The notes under the pieces were generated by a model. That model made no database searches. It was not told the DNA's origin and saw only the letters and a program-made list of their open reading frames with translations. The position numbers were made by a program, and so were the translations under genes. From a virus, in the IMG/VR virus record IMGVR_UViG_3300008050_000038, positions 1 through 64,000 of that record: a stretch of 64,000 nucleotides of DNA; one strand, given 5' to 3'. Shown here one piece after another: positions 48,901 to 55,655 of the stretch (position 1 is its first letter; every line of letters starts with the position of its first letter).

Positions 48901-49231
48901 TAATGATAACTTTGTAACAGTTACTACAAAAATTGGAGAAGAAACAATTGGTTCTAAAACTACATCAACATATGATACTCAGTTATTTAAAAACACAGGG
49001 TCAGTTGATAAAAAAGGTATGGCTGTATTTACAAAAATTAATAAGAAAGGTGTACCTTATAACTTTATAGAAGCTACTGGGGAAAGCGCACCATCTATAG
49101 TTAATAGAAATGGCTCAGAGATTGCTCAAGATAGTGATAGAATGGAATACTCTAAACAAGAATTACCAACTAACCAATCGTCAGAAGTATCAGATGTACT
49201 TAAAGACAAAAAATGTAAAAAAGGAAATTAA
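36992..49231 (+). CDS. Giant virion polyprotein: zincin metallopeptidase domain plus crAss-like RNA polymerase
   Basis: 4,079 residues. The leader M-I-D-K-K-Q-N-G-G is followed by about 450 residues with hydrophobic stretches and long coiled coils (near 750-1,320). A zincin motif H-E-S-W-H lies at 2,016-2,020 with a plausible third ligand in E-W-L-A-E-E-F (Glu2066 or Glu2070). In the last quarter R-I-P-T-E-G-L-N-S-M-D-F leads to G-S-D-Y-D-I-D-K, with aspartates 3359, 3361 and 3363. This is the magnesium-binding DxDxD signature of the QDE-1-like RNA polymerase of crAss-like phages. The enzyme would transcribe early genes after injection. The peptidase might process the polyprotein. The stop overlaps the next start (TAATG). 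Confidence 0.85.
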   Translation: MIDKKQNGGLEDDNQDLIQPSGDQTLNSNNLINTVENNKPLEISGLAGIDILRSLQNEGYDPAGATTHTINKDDFSEYKRLIDGPFSLTDNSIDDKRAEGQGFGEKAAHGLLKLFPKTASHVLGSTVGLLDGFAEVAKDAYNNGIAASNWNKFFNNDFQRSLDDFNKAVDDKLPHYYTSQEADLSFAQSVFGKGAANFWTNDFSQGLSFVAGAVLSELATAGTARYLMPAKAAAKLKGIAAIRSTSYGQKAIQASKNLQKINKAEKIYAGLTTGRRIMTGAFYESGVEARHNYDAVVDKLNQLHAERGLGEPTAEEQAKIKDIAVKVSNGVFAGNAALVGYSNFLMFPKIFGSGLIKNKKFKNKITQGADGKYKAKHKDFGRMRNFIDNKYSFVAKRMAYEGLVEEGGQKTLDISGQYAAEDMYFNQKNPGQMQAIGEIMNHTSDGMAKAYGSVEGQKEIFLGAVLAGLGLPSFIHTNEKGEKSFKIGYGKSGGFLDFMNQYSEGRKEVEDVVDYMNNNPDALAGIKNNFDMLMGIKTADDQRDYADATNNDFAYKNADHDAFFAFVHSRLQGGYFGDVLDSLEDMRGMDLDSFEAMFNYEEQTQDMSKTEREAFLSERRNKVIDTHIERANKIKEIHESLDNTRISPAAKKTIAQALSSTADLDSREQKLISELEETGGFALTAITDKEENDRFSNDSIFTKLKNFTMKKLGLKGKDVMENSEVGKEIKRELGIKEFTKPGHPYLVWQRMVQKLQSLKKQQDAYEQDDNVEGYVEVGDQIEKLEDEIAELTSAIDNQTAPDISSEEQQILDEYKKRDPAGYELNKDEMIKKLQDLRRIRAKRHQMLNLVQQLLDPIAANDKIQQMEEVVQDILTEEERKSLPPEEQRLARKYKGKIVEFEYTDKNGNTRTHRVLVKDSENIVKLPNEETFRLLQRKNDLLKKGALTEDEKAELELLEEELKKPEHVTQYDNSLSIGVFKKATNVKILSEEDLVLKQLQSVTQVLQDQLAEKLSEATKAIEESKQELIDITLQIKDIKVAIRNAKTNKKGELRVNLNSIGRGTQNKVETAYQLLQNLKAKEQAYKALLVKFNEDVATLNDNALRMQVIHTTITNPETVAGILGKSSSKQEVFEAVTELLGLTSMEEFYKNLGDQGFFDTNALTALAGQKNKDGGYDVDNQLLQEILGLASSNISKDYLDLMNTDLEHFRSELILLTKHREDVERMLSRMVTPDGQSVMFPPDGLGPKDLEYLSRELRMVDQDIKTLEGIVSMMEAETEQNLLDATNSELIQERLKAIQTQKEINDVFIEYENFLMSVLSEPAEEAELEEGETLPEQLDIESQRDNSPSLESVGWTKTAGNHGASLAKWEQKYKQLVSQGDKLTEAEQMELQHVESQLRFFRKSYEIFDFSKKTGARLKIVTRYNISDDLKDKIVFYDIAKAKKSGRFDDPSNYQYSDNLTENPNRDETLENIKLLLVDATGQPILLDGGLVYTDMNSSDMVNSQGRFKGQPSDLDKDGNLREDLGLDVAQQDFIAERNKILSDNQERFFFITKKSRGVAIKTEEGLQPGLGRLEVKKGKGNSGVRPAKEEDLKDMPLTIALPNAGQKGADQQVNLFGFKVTSRFAYFGTPTRGHMGTNNLIPAQISRLSENQVNNIYNLSRYFAENDKGGINIGGKGFTTILKEQIMYGDRSKQRERQEFSIYMKDDAIFFGDQGKSISMEQLKDPNKFSDIHEEYKGFLRTLYFNILSPALATDQKARVEAGKKGRKTGTYVAPDYTKFNEVIVNDDLSTEVKEWDNYTHYLLSDVGRDVADVPVKVDLPLATSPKVDQRYTPQYKNVYLEHSSQSFTNEGIENDKNDSNRTVDRTEDPVVDTTKEEDIYEERVVVNTKTGERKTIIVKVASDEEKAIIEGEESKAAQEETPDTLEDSPFSQSSMDDEFDEPFFLSNMEQPSNNIDLNQELEWFNANMPKDSNGNFLVGIDMIKGLIDGKAFGKFTKDGNILLSDLLNTPGIVYHESWHAITRRFISPEQRYALYDEVRGMRGSTQTFKGETKKMSQLTDKEADEWLAEEFREYALSNGTHKVGSNIQKSIFDKILALLDFFINNKSQAQELMSRINSGYFSNPTNEVTIYDSKTEAYFEGTKLTATMRNNVMEGMTVLLFSKALKPGSGVFTLADFVNPKKTEARNNAVRSLYGDTTTKGTVYSQIHLYLKTARDNATTQEEKDNLTNTMRAIYDNWTQLQQEHAKYLERFTINVTEEAEELERIREQFGKPQNEIDPSVYLPKAVRLLLATLPKSKNGKFVLNESGLPKLVEFGSIMNFMYKEFANTNPLDFRKNLIRLESKRPEVKLIKNRLGLQSDDLTSKTPDQIRLIVQAMMQFDQSNNTFYTQLMTRDGGRRLIDSNQNRVEDKIKLNWTNNFKENIQSNKSLGKDVNGELIINKNAKVKIGRKKKTFAEWALEDKTPQEALIVLDQLGITFTKPDVFSELYAADENIKQAVNYILQSVYNEPVSNIFKGDIQANLRTLVELEAATNPTTVDLQHRSPDGKTIHGVNLKTYADVLISDITKIGPTGESIVNIEKVANLLKYDNLANSVYLKSMLENPATPLQVVILQGIDQNFGRGKSLSKGSPVDIGVMMVNSLLSKGIMPILRTADKKTEFGIQYATPSLNLTKEAMIERLKGYLADELRVASKFNSKRKSILHRVSKLKDSGGNLRFFQGLVPSLARKTYGKYLSEEQIAEIVNRESVANDLSTFLDNQVESTMSTLSTYNIATAGIDSNLLDRATVVSVDRPGVTPNQVIGEQFTYEYMTGVNEQGKLLLGDFALYTDLFKRTSGISGTKAYPTSDPNILDWMNTNVPNLLSNKEHTPNLRVSHRAAIKTEAPYLEQYMATLDLMGMSTDFMNNVNDVYSNMEEFDGGGFITLDAYRSLLYRTGKWTPAQEDFYQKLVNKEDFTTEDVALLPPIKPQLFGPFIAENSRLMTFHKFALFPLVPRLMVDKAFNNIHQDMLNNDIDYMIFESAAKVGGITAGREFVNNDNREGYDPFYEELPTGYSAYKPMALDEQGQPLSLQELNFSDLGIQVEMAPKTKEEVTEGSQLRSLLPVNIYDNGELSEEYQEFEDLVDKYHEINSTLVAKDFNSLVKKLKLEKDESGGYKLNSKDLEVFKEVLIEEFTKRDNPLHTIDAIKQLLDSDTKFIEQLFEKNKIESLLYSLVNNNVVKRKMPGGQFVLQASTGFENEIKAIKQKDFELAERENLDLHTSQLKPLKFYRKADPNNLGSETLAMQVYLPSRFKDRMGLTIEDVNDPNIDPELLQLIGFRIPTEGLNSMDFIEVVGFLPKSFGDTVVVPSEIVGKAGSDYDIDKLSIYFPNSYKDGDTFKRVKFDDTKTIKQQSKKALQNELQTIIRDVLSHPASFDQLITPVGASTLKDEAKVIAMKRNPGQFDAEGNKIKQPISQILKLENMMNTSYRMFSGLGGIGIVATSSTQHAKGQRPGVNWNYANNEDIVFNFEGEDFGLSRVYDVAEEDKISATIGQYVTGYVDVTKEDFVFDINAGINMAPIHMALVRSGVPLKSVINFMSQPIIDDYVKLKELNQPMYATRALKSDERIVEDLIIKYGKQSTTDVKFKLNTLQSMIGKSPTDMSQIQMRMQVQVLNDFLRYKDLAEDLLLLKDATSIDTSNLNSSIAVRYAIQSINRLETDGKFVNLDELLYSNKEGASTVGAYTTLLNEVDGMFAEFKLGEYLVDAKQFIDTKIFEATDKDSKMIKDDVIYKMKKFENFLATTIVQNTSYEYSKLHERGRDLFIGENSLPRRINNFKTINGYSNNLLIQELTPILQVYTEDSQEATVDGLRLFSKSLQPYDVDLLADAFMELKEINPELAQDLIIFSALQSGYDYSPQSFFQVIPGTEVLASLSKYFKQNKTGDRTSGLVNKANMENLWTDFHKNYSNDKKVVPNVYRKEVKNSMSLYNNDNFVTVTTKIGEETIGSKTTSTYDTQLFKNTGSVDKKGMAVFTKINKKGVPYNFIEATGESAPSIVNRNGSEIAQDSDRMEYSKQELPTNQSSEVSDVLKDKKCKKGN

Positions 49232-52200
49232 TGGCTTGTAATATAATAAGAAATAAAGATGGTAAAATAGTTAAAGTTACTGCCGATAACGGCAAAGACT
49301 CAAAATTATTTAAAGATATAGTTAACTTAGGTTACGATAAAGAAACAGCTTTAAAGAAGTGGGCCGTTGCATATACACCTACATTTAAAAACTGGTTTGG
49401 TCAAGGTAATGTAGATGTTAATGGAGAACCAAAGATTGTTATGGTTAATCAAGATCCAATGTTTATAGCTGACGACGCCACTACTAAACATGCTACAGAA
49501 AATTTAGGTAGTTTTAAATCTAAAAAAGATCCATCACCTTTATTAAATGAAATAAAACGAAGATTTAAATTAGTTAAAACTGATGGTACTATAAGAAATA
49601 TACCTTACATGGAAGATGTTTATGGTAGAGCAGAAAAAATCGAAAAGATGTATCCTGGTGTAAGAGCCTTTGTACTACAAGATATGGGAGGAGACTATAT
49701 TAGTTTAGACATTAGTACTAGTTTAGATGTAGATAATGTTTATCATCAAGCACAATCTAATAGTCTTGCTGAGAGCAGCCAAGAGGTAGATCTAGCTATG
49801 AAGCAATTCCTTAGAACTTTAGGAGTTAGATTACAAGAGGTGCCTGAAATAAGAGATAGAAATGGTAATGTTTTATCTGTTACAGCTAAAGCGGACATGC
49901 TTAATAAAGTTGTAGAATACTCTAAAGGAAAAATGGGTATAGATACATTACCTGAAGAAGCGGCTCACTTTATGGTTGAAATATTACAGGCATCAAATAG
50001 CCCATTATTTACATCTATGATGAATAATATAGAAAAATTTGGTGTATATCAAGAAGTAATGGAAAGTGATACTTATCAAAAGCTTTATAAAGGAGATGAA
50101 AATATGCTTAAAAAAGAGGCTATAGGTAAGCTTATAGCAAAGCATGTAATAAAAAACATTAAAGGAAATGAAGCCCCGGTAAATATTAGGAGAGTAGACA
50201 GCTGGTGGTCAAGAGTTAAAGATTTTATAGCAAGTATATTTGGGAAATCTAATGCATATGTAGATGCGGCACAAATGATGGTAAACAATAGTGTTGAAGA
50301 ATATTTAGATGTAGAAAAAGCAATTAAAGGAGGGCTTTCTGGAGAGTATTACCAAGACGAAAGTAAATTTAAATCATATCGTAAAAAAGCATTTGGGGCA
50401 GTAGAAAATGCTGATGTAAGCGGCCAAGATGTTCTTGATGCAATAACTCCTGAACAAATGAAAAAGAAAAAATGGTCAGGAGACACTTTAAAAAAGCTTG
50501 AAGATGAAAATAAATATTGGGAAATTGAAAGAATGTCTTTAGAAAAAGCTGGATTAAAAGAAACATGGTTTGTAGAAGATGGAAATGAAATAGAAAGATA
50601 TATAGGTAAAAAAAATAGCCCTTATCCTGGCGTAGTAATAAAAGGAAGAGTATCTGATGCAGTTAAAAAACATTTTTGGAAAATAAACAGAGGAAAGATT
50701 ACAGATCTTAGTGGTAAAGAAGCTAAACTTCGTTTAGATAATAATGAAATGAGAAAAGTAACAGGTACTATGGGGCACACTGTTATGGAAGAGCTTGTAC
50801 AATTGTACGTTAATAAAAAGGGAAATAGAAAAACTATTTTAAATAAATCTTTATTTACTGAAGCTCAATTTCAAGTTTTAGAGCAAGGTGTAAAAGATCT
50901 TATAGCTCAGATTAAAAAGGTTCAAAAAGAAGTTGATCCTGAAGGTAAGGTTACTATAAGAACAGAGCAAATGGTTACTAATAGAGATCAAACCGTGGGA
51001 GGGTCTATAGATCTTATTGCTATATTTAGTGATAATTCTGCAGCTATATATGATTATAAATTTGTATCGCCGTCTATTCAAGCAGGATATGTAGATAGAA
51101 CTTCTAAAAGAATTGTAGAAGATCCTTTTAATGTTAAAATGGCAACATATGACATGCAAATGTCTCAGTATAAAAAACAATTGCTACAAAACTATGGGAT
51201 TACTCAAATAAGACAGTCTAGAATTGTTCCTATACATATTAGATATAAGACAGAAAAAGGAGGGAAACTAACAAATCAAATCACCGTATTACAGATGGGA
51301 ACTAAATATAGTGAGTTCTTACAACAGATACCGGTGGCAGGAGAGTTAACTAGGTTTAATGATATAAATAAATTAATTAGAAAATTACTAGTAAGAAAAG
51401 AAGCTGTTGATAGACAGTTACAAACTAAAAAATATAAAGCAGGGGCTTCTTTTGAGTCTCTTAAAGCTCAGCAAGCAAAAATATCTAAGCAATTAAGAGT
51501 ATTACAAATAGATCAGGATTTAGCATACGTTATAAAATCTCTTGGAGAAGATATAAAAATAATTAATGATAGATTAAGTACTAATAATGAAGTATTAAAA
51601 TCAGGTGAATTAAATCCAAATTATTTAACTAATAGTGATTTAAATGATTTATTAAGTGATCTAATGTTTTACCAGTCATTAGTTAATGTACATGACTATG
51701 TATCAAATATGACTGAGGCAAAACAAAAAGAATATAAAATACTTAGAGATAGGCTTGCAGGGTTCTTAGGGCCAGCTATTACCGCGGTACAAGGTAAGAT
51801 GTTAGAAAGAACTAGTGATAAAGCTCAAGAAAGAGGAGTACAAGGTATAGAAAGTTTTAATCTAGATGTTAGTTGGGCTACACGTAACTTTGTTAATTTA
51901 TCTAAACAATCAAATCCATATTTGAGAAATCTTTGGGAAATGATGGATAAATTAAATTTCCAAAAAAGAAAAATAGTAAAAGCTAAAGCGGAAGAAATAC
52001 AATTTGCACAAGATGCTTTTGTAAGAGATCGTGGTATTAAAGCTTTTGATGATTTATTAAATGAAGATGGTACTTTTAAATCTAAGTACAGTAAAGAATA
52101 CTACACAAGAAGGAACGCAGCGCTTAAAGGAAGCAATTCTAAGTGGTTTTCAAAAGAAGAAGGCAATGTAGTTATAGATGAAGAATACTATAATAAGAAA

Positions 52201-54441
52201 TATAAAGAATTTAGGGCAGGTAAACTGAAAGCTCTAAAATCTAGGTTGGGGGATAACCAACAAGCAATAAACAGAGAAATACGTAAATGGGAAATAGCGC
52301 ACGATGTTAAAAACCACAGGAAAACGGCATCTATAAATAAAGGAGGACAATACTTTTTAAGGCCAGCTGAAAAATGGATTAGTGAGGATTATCTTAAAAT
52401 TCAAAATGATACTGAAGCTAAAGCTTTTTATGATTTATATATGAAAACTATACAACAAATAGAAGACATGTATGGGGAAAGGTTGGGCCCTAATTTTACA
52501 GCTGAAATACATAAAGGTTTTATTGAGTCAGCATTTGTTAATGGAAGTATGAGTGAAGCTCTAGACAGTACTATCGAAAACTTTCAAATTAGAGAGCACG
52601 ATAGAACGTACGGTATAAGAGATGAAAACACCAATAGATTAATAAAGCAAATACCTAAATTATATATACACCAACTAAGAGATTCAAACGGCAATGTAGA
52701 CTCTTCTTTAAAAAGTAGAGATTTAGGTAAAGGTTTATTATTGTTGTTTGATGCTGCTTTAGATTACCAGTTAAAGAGTGAAATACTACCTGAAGTACAA
52801 ATGATGGAAGCTATTTTAACTACTAATGCAATTGAAGTGCAAAGTACAGATACTTATGGTAATATTTTAGAAAATGCTAGTAACATGGATACAGAGAAAC
52901 CTAAAGAATTGTACAATACTTATCAAAAATTTGTAGATGCTTATATTTACGGTACAGATTTAAATGCTAAAGACTTAAAATTAGGATCTAAAATAAGTGG
53001 AGCTAAAACACTTTTAGGATTAAAGAACTTACATTCGCTTGCGCAGCTGGGACTCAAAACTCCTGTTGCAATTGGGGCGTTTAGCGCGGGTATGATTGGC
53101 TTAGAGTATGAAGCTTCTAAAGGATCTTTTATAACTAGAAAAAACTTAAGAACAGCTCAATTAGCTCTTATGAAAGCTGACCCTAAAATGAGGGCGTTAG
53201 CAGAGTATTTAGATATATACCAAAGAAATGATGTACAAAATAGATCAGATAAATTATCTGCAGATTATAGAACTCGACATTTTACTAATGATAAATGGTT
53301 TGCATTTTTATCTACAGCTGATAAAGGAATTGATGCAATAACATTATATGCAGCTGCATTAAACTATGGTGTTGATGAAAATGGAATGGTTCAAAGATTA
53401 GATCGATTACCTAAAGATTCTAAAAATCTTCTAGAATTAATAGAGATTGAACAGAATCCATTGTGGGAAGGAACAACAACTAATGTATCAAATAAAGCAG
53501 TAGATAGATATAAAGTTAAAATTAAAGGTTTAAACGAAGATGGAGAATTAAAAATGAGAAATATCTCAAGAGAGATTGCTTTTAAAGTGAAGGGAAGTAT
53601 GTCTGAAGAAGATAAAGTTATTTATAATCAAAACATGTTCTTAAAACTAATGATGCATTATAAGTCTTGGTTACCTGGTGTAGCAATGGCTAGGTTTGGT
53701 AAACAAAGATATAATAATATACTAGAGAGTTTTGATGAAGGTACTTGGATAAGTGCATTTAGTAATGTAGGCCCAGAAGTAGCTTTAGATACAGAAGTGC
53801 ATGCACTGGACTATTTACAAAGTGCTTTTATGGATATGATGCGCGCAATAGGAGATATTATAACGTTTGGGTACTTTGATATGACTAAAGTAAAAGAAGA
53901 TTTAGCTAGAGCTAGATTTGATATTTGGCTTTCTAACAACGCATCTAACCCGCAATTTGCAGATAAAATAAGAAATGAAGCTGCTAGAGAAGAGTTATTT
54001 CAAGAATACCTAGATATGAAAAGAGGAAATATAAAAGCATTCTTAATGGAGTTTAGAGCTGTATTAGCTTTATTTTTATTATTAATGACTATAGATGATG
54101 ATGAAGATAAAGATGGTAAAGTAAGAATGAGGCAAACCTTTCTAGGAAGAAAACTATATAATACTTTAAATAGAATATATAGAGAAACAGCAGTATTTGT
54201 TAATCCAACAGAATTTTTAGAATCAGGAAGAGCTACAGGTATACCAATGTTAAGTTTATTAAATAACGGTGTAAAAGTAATAGGTAATACTTTTGAAACA
54301 ATGGGGCAAGACATATCAGGAGTAGAAGATAAAAGAGATAGAACTCCAAGATTTTATTATACTTTTAAACTATTTCCTGGAATAAACGCTTTAAGTAAGG
54401 GAATAGAAATGTTCCCACAACAAAAATACGAAAAGTATTAA
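49231..54441 (+). CDS. Giant virion protein with RecB/Cas4-like PD-(D/E)XK nuclease domain
   Basis: 1,736 residues. The N-terminus includes F-K-N-W-F-G-Q-G-N-V-D-V-N-G-E-P, a lead-in seen in phage polyvalent proteins, and L-P-E-E-A-A-H-F (240-247), which resembles a zincin helix without its first His. Residues about 511-650 hold a full RecB-family nuclease set: His516, Glu520, Asp594 (G-S-I-D-L-I), Asp608-x-Lys610 (Y-D-Y-K-F) and Gln643-x-x-x-Tyr647. Long helices follow and a hydrophobic segment lies near 1,605-1,620. It is probably packaged and injected with the polymerase. The nuclease could attack host DNA or process phage DNA. The gene ends just before the bidirectional terminator. Confidence 0.7.
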   Translation: MACNIIRNKDGKIVKVTADNGKDSKLFKDIVNLGYDKETALKKWAVAYTPTFKNWFGQGNVDVNGEPKIVMVNQDPMFIADDATTKHATENLGSFKSKKDPSPLLNEIKRRFKLVKTDGTIRNIPYMEDVYGRAEKIEKMYPGVRAFVLQDMGGDYISLDISTSLDVDNVYHQAQSNSLAESSQEVDLAMKQFLRTLGVRLQEVPEIRDRNGNVLSVTAKADMLNKVVEYSKGKMGIDTLPEEAAHFMVEILQASNSPLFTSMMNNIEKFGVYQEVMESDTYQKLYKGDENMLKKEAIGKLIAKHVIKNIKGNEAPVNIRRVDSWWSRVKDFIASIFGKSNAYVDAAQMMVNNSVEEYLDVEKAIKGGLSGEYYQDESKFKSYRKKAFGAVENADVSGQDVLDAITPEQMKKKKWSGDTLKKLEDENKYWEIERMSLEKAGLKETWFVEDGNEIERYIGKKNSPYPGVVIKGRVSDAVKKHFWKINRGKITDLSGKEAKLRLDNNEMRKVTGTMGHTVMEELVQLYVNKKGNRKTILNKSLFTEAQFQVLEQGVKDLIAQIKKVQKEVDPEGKVTIRTEQMVTNRDQTVGGSIDLIAIFSDNSAAIYDYKFVSPSIQAGYVDRTSKRIVEDPFNVKMATYDMQMSQYKKQLLQNYGITQIRQSRIVPIHIRYKTEKGGKLTNQITVLQMGTKYSEFLQQIPVAGELTRFNDINKLIRKLLVRKEAVDRQLQTKKYKAGASFESLKAQQAKISKQLRVLQIDQDLAYVIKSLGEDIKIINDRLSTNNEVLKSGELNPNYLTNSDLNDLLSDLMFYQSLVNVHDYVSNMTEAKQKEYKILRDRLAGFLGPAITAVQGKMLERTSDKAQERGVQGIESFNLDVSWATRNFVNLSKQSNPYLRNLWEMMDKLNFQKRKIVKAKAEEIQFAQDAFVRDRGIKAFDDLLNEDGTFKSKYSKEYYTRRNAALKGSNSKWFSKEEGNVVIDEEYYNKKYKEFRAGKLKALKSRLGDNQQAINREIRKWEIAHDVKNHRKTASINKGGQYFLRPAEKWISEDYLKIQNDTEAKAFYDLYMKTIQQIEDMYGERLGPNFTAEIHKGFIESAFVNGSMSEALDSTIENFQIREHDRTYGIRDENTNRLIKQIPKLYIHQLRDSNGNVDSSLKSRDLGKGLLLLFDAALDYQLKSEILPEVQMMEAILTTNAIEVQSTDTYGNILENASNMDTEKPKELYNTYQKFVDAYIYGTDLNAKDLKLGSKISGAKTLLGLKNLHSLAQLGLKTPVAIGAFSAGMIGLEYEASKGSFITRKNLRTAQLALMKADPKMRALAEYLDIYQRNDVQNRSDKLSADYRTRHFTNDKWFAFLSTADKGIDAITLYAAALNYGVDENGMVQRLDRLPKDSKNLLELIEIEQNPLWEGTTTNVSNKAVDRYKVKIKGLNEDGELKMRNISREIAFKVKGSMSEEDKVIYNQNMFLKLMMHYKSWLPGVAMARFGKQRYNNILESFDEGTWISAFSNVGPEVALDTEVHALDYLQSAFMDMMRAIGDIITFGYFDMTKVKEDLARARFDIWLSNNASNPQFADKIRNEAAREELFQEYLDMKRGNIKAFLMEFRAVLALFLLLMTIDDDEDKDGKVRMRQTFLGRKLYNTLNRIYRETAVFVNPTEFLESGRATGIPMLSLLNNGVKVIGNTFETMGQDISGVEDKRDRTPRFYYTFKLFPGINALSKGIEMFPQQKYEKY

Positions 54442-54446
54442 ATGAA

Positions 54447-54472
54447 AAAGGGGAACCGTTAGGCTCCCCTTT
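54447..54472. terminator. Bidirectional terminator between convergent arms
   Basis: AAAGGGGA (54447-54454) pairs with TCCCCTTT (54465-54472) around an inner CC/GG and a GTTA loop. T-rich sequence follows in the rightward direction (TTTAATTTTATT), and the mirror direction reads CCCCTTTTTCATTT. It lies 6 bases after the last rightward stop codon and 36 bases past the end of the last leftward gene. The rest of the 66-base gap holds nothing else that I can see. Confidence 0.85.
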
Positions 54473-54507
54473 AATTTTATTATGATGGCCAGATAACAAT
54501 ACACATA

Positions 54508-54915
54508 TTATTCTCTTTCCATTGACATTTTCAATAGAAGTAAATAACCAATAACATCATCTACTGTATCTTCTGTTTCATCATTAATACCTCTATTAGC
54601 TATCCTAGCTAATTTATCATCTATACGCGCACATATAGCTTCAGTTGAATCAAGCTTACTAAATACATTTGTAGGATTGAGCGCCGTGTTGCCGTACGCT
54701 GCATTCTTTTCTTTAAGTAAATTAGTAATTCTTCCAACTACTTTGTCTAAATGCCACTCAAACTTAGGATTTTTAAGCCTTCCCTCATTAGGATCTTTAT
54801 TTCTGTCAACATCCCAATAATATTTATTGTGTGTTGAATTCATACTATAAGGAGTATCAAACTCAAGTCCTTCTGGCACAGACATAGTTACTGTCTTATC
54901 TTTCTTTTTTGTCAT
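54508..54915 (-). CDS. DUF1599 / nucleotide-modification-associated protein-like
   Basis: 135 residues. The helical core K-N-A-A-Y-G-N-T-A-L-N-P, followed by I-C-A-R-I-D-D-K-L-A-R-I-A-N-R and D-T-V-D-D-V-I-G-Y-L-L-L, matches the pattern of the DUF1599 (Nmad1-type) family, all-alpha proteins related in style to MazG-like nucleotide hydrolases. It may act on nucleotides in phage DNA metabolism. It is the last gene of the leftward arm, with a 4-base ATGA overlap with the gene before it. The activity is inferred from family resemblance only. Confidence 0.6.
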   Translation of the reverse strand: MTKKKDKTVTMSVPEGLEFDTPYSMNSTHNKYYWDVDRNKDPNEGRLKNPKFEWHLDKVVGRITNLLKEKNAAYGNTALNPTNVFSKLDSTEAICARIDDKLARIANRGINDETEDTVDDVIGYLLLLKMSMERE

Positions 54916-55655
54916 AAGTAATAATCTAAATTTAATGTTTCTGTTTCTATATTTATAATGCTAAGTAATTCTGAGTTCTCAGGTATTTCAGCACCAAGTT
55001 TACGTTCTAATTGCTTTTTCCTTTCATCTGCTTTAAACAATATTCTAGACAAAGTAGAATCTACTCCCATATCATGGAAATCTAAAATTTTAAGTTTATA
55101 GTCATCTTCTAATTTAGAATATTTACCTTCTTTAAAATACTTAAAATTTAAAGTATGTCTTTCTGGTACATCAAACATATAAACTGTATGTTGTGGATCA
55201 GCATCAAAAGCTCTTACAAATGTAGGAAACTTTCTTAAAGCTAAATCAAATTTTGCAAATATAGGATCAGAAGACCACCTGTATAAAAGTACAATATGAT
55301 CTTCTAATTCAGCATAATTTATAAAAGCATTAATTAAGTTACTCTCGTAAAGAAATAAGTTTTTATCCCCACTTAACATAGGTAAAACAAAAATAGATGA
55401 TTTTGTTCTTTCTGCAGTCTTTAGATGATATACTAAAGCATTGCCATCTTTTACTTTCTCTATTATGTTTATTTTATACGGGTCACCTTTAATCTTAAGT
55501 CTATCTCCTACAGCAATAAAAGTATTATCTGGCATAGCTAATGAAACTATAGTAGTGTCTTTATATTGAGGAGTTATACTTAACGTTCCTCCACTTATTA
55601 TAAAGTATAAGGGGGCAACCGGATTATATATGACTTCTTTACATTTTATACCCAT
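54912..55655 (-). CDS. Hypothetical protein of the replication arm
   Basis: 247 residues, not recognised. The N-terminal third is beta-like (G-D-R-L-K-I-K-G-D-P-Y-K-I-N-I-I-E-K-V). The middle has aromatic and charged strands (I-V-L-L-Y-R-W-S-S-D-P-I-F-A-K-F-D). The C-terminus is a charged helix (D-E-R-K-K-Q-L-E-R-K-L-G). No Cys cluster, Walker motif or membrane segment is present. It overlaps the exonuclease by 10 bases and the DUF1599-like gene by 4, so the three are co-translated, and a role in DNA or nucleotide processing is a guess from that context. Confidence 0.5.
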   Translation of the reverse strand: MGIKCKEVIYNPVAPLYFIISGGTLSITPQYKDTTIVSLAMPDNTFIAVGDRLKIKGDPYKINIIEKVKDGNALVYHLKTAERTKSSIFVLPMLSGDKNLFLYESNLINAFINYAELEDHIVLLYRWSSDPIFAKFDLALRKFPTFVRAFDADPQHTVYMFDVPERHTLNFKYFKEGKYSKLEDDYKLKILDFHDMGVDSTLSRILFKADERKKQLERKLGAEIPENSELLSIINIETETLNLDYYL

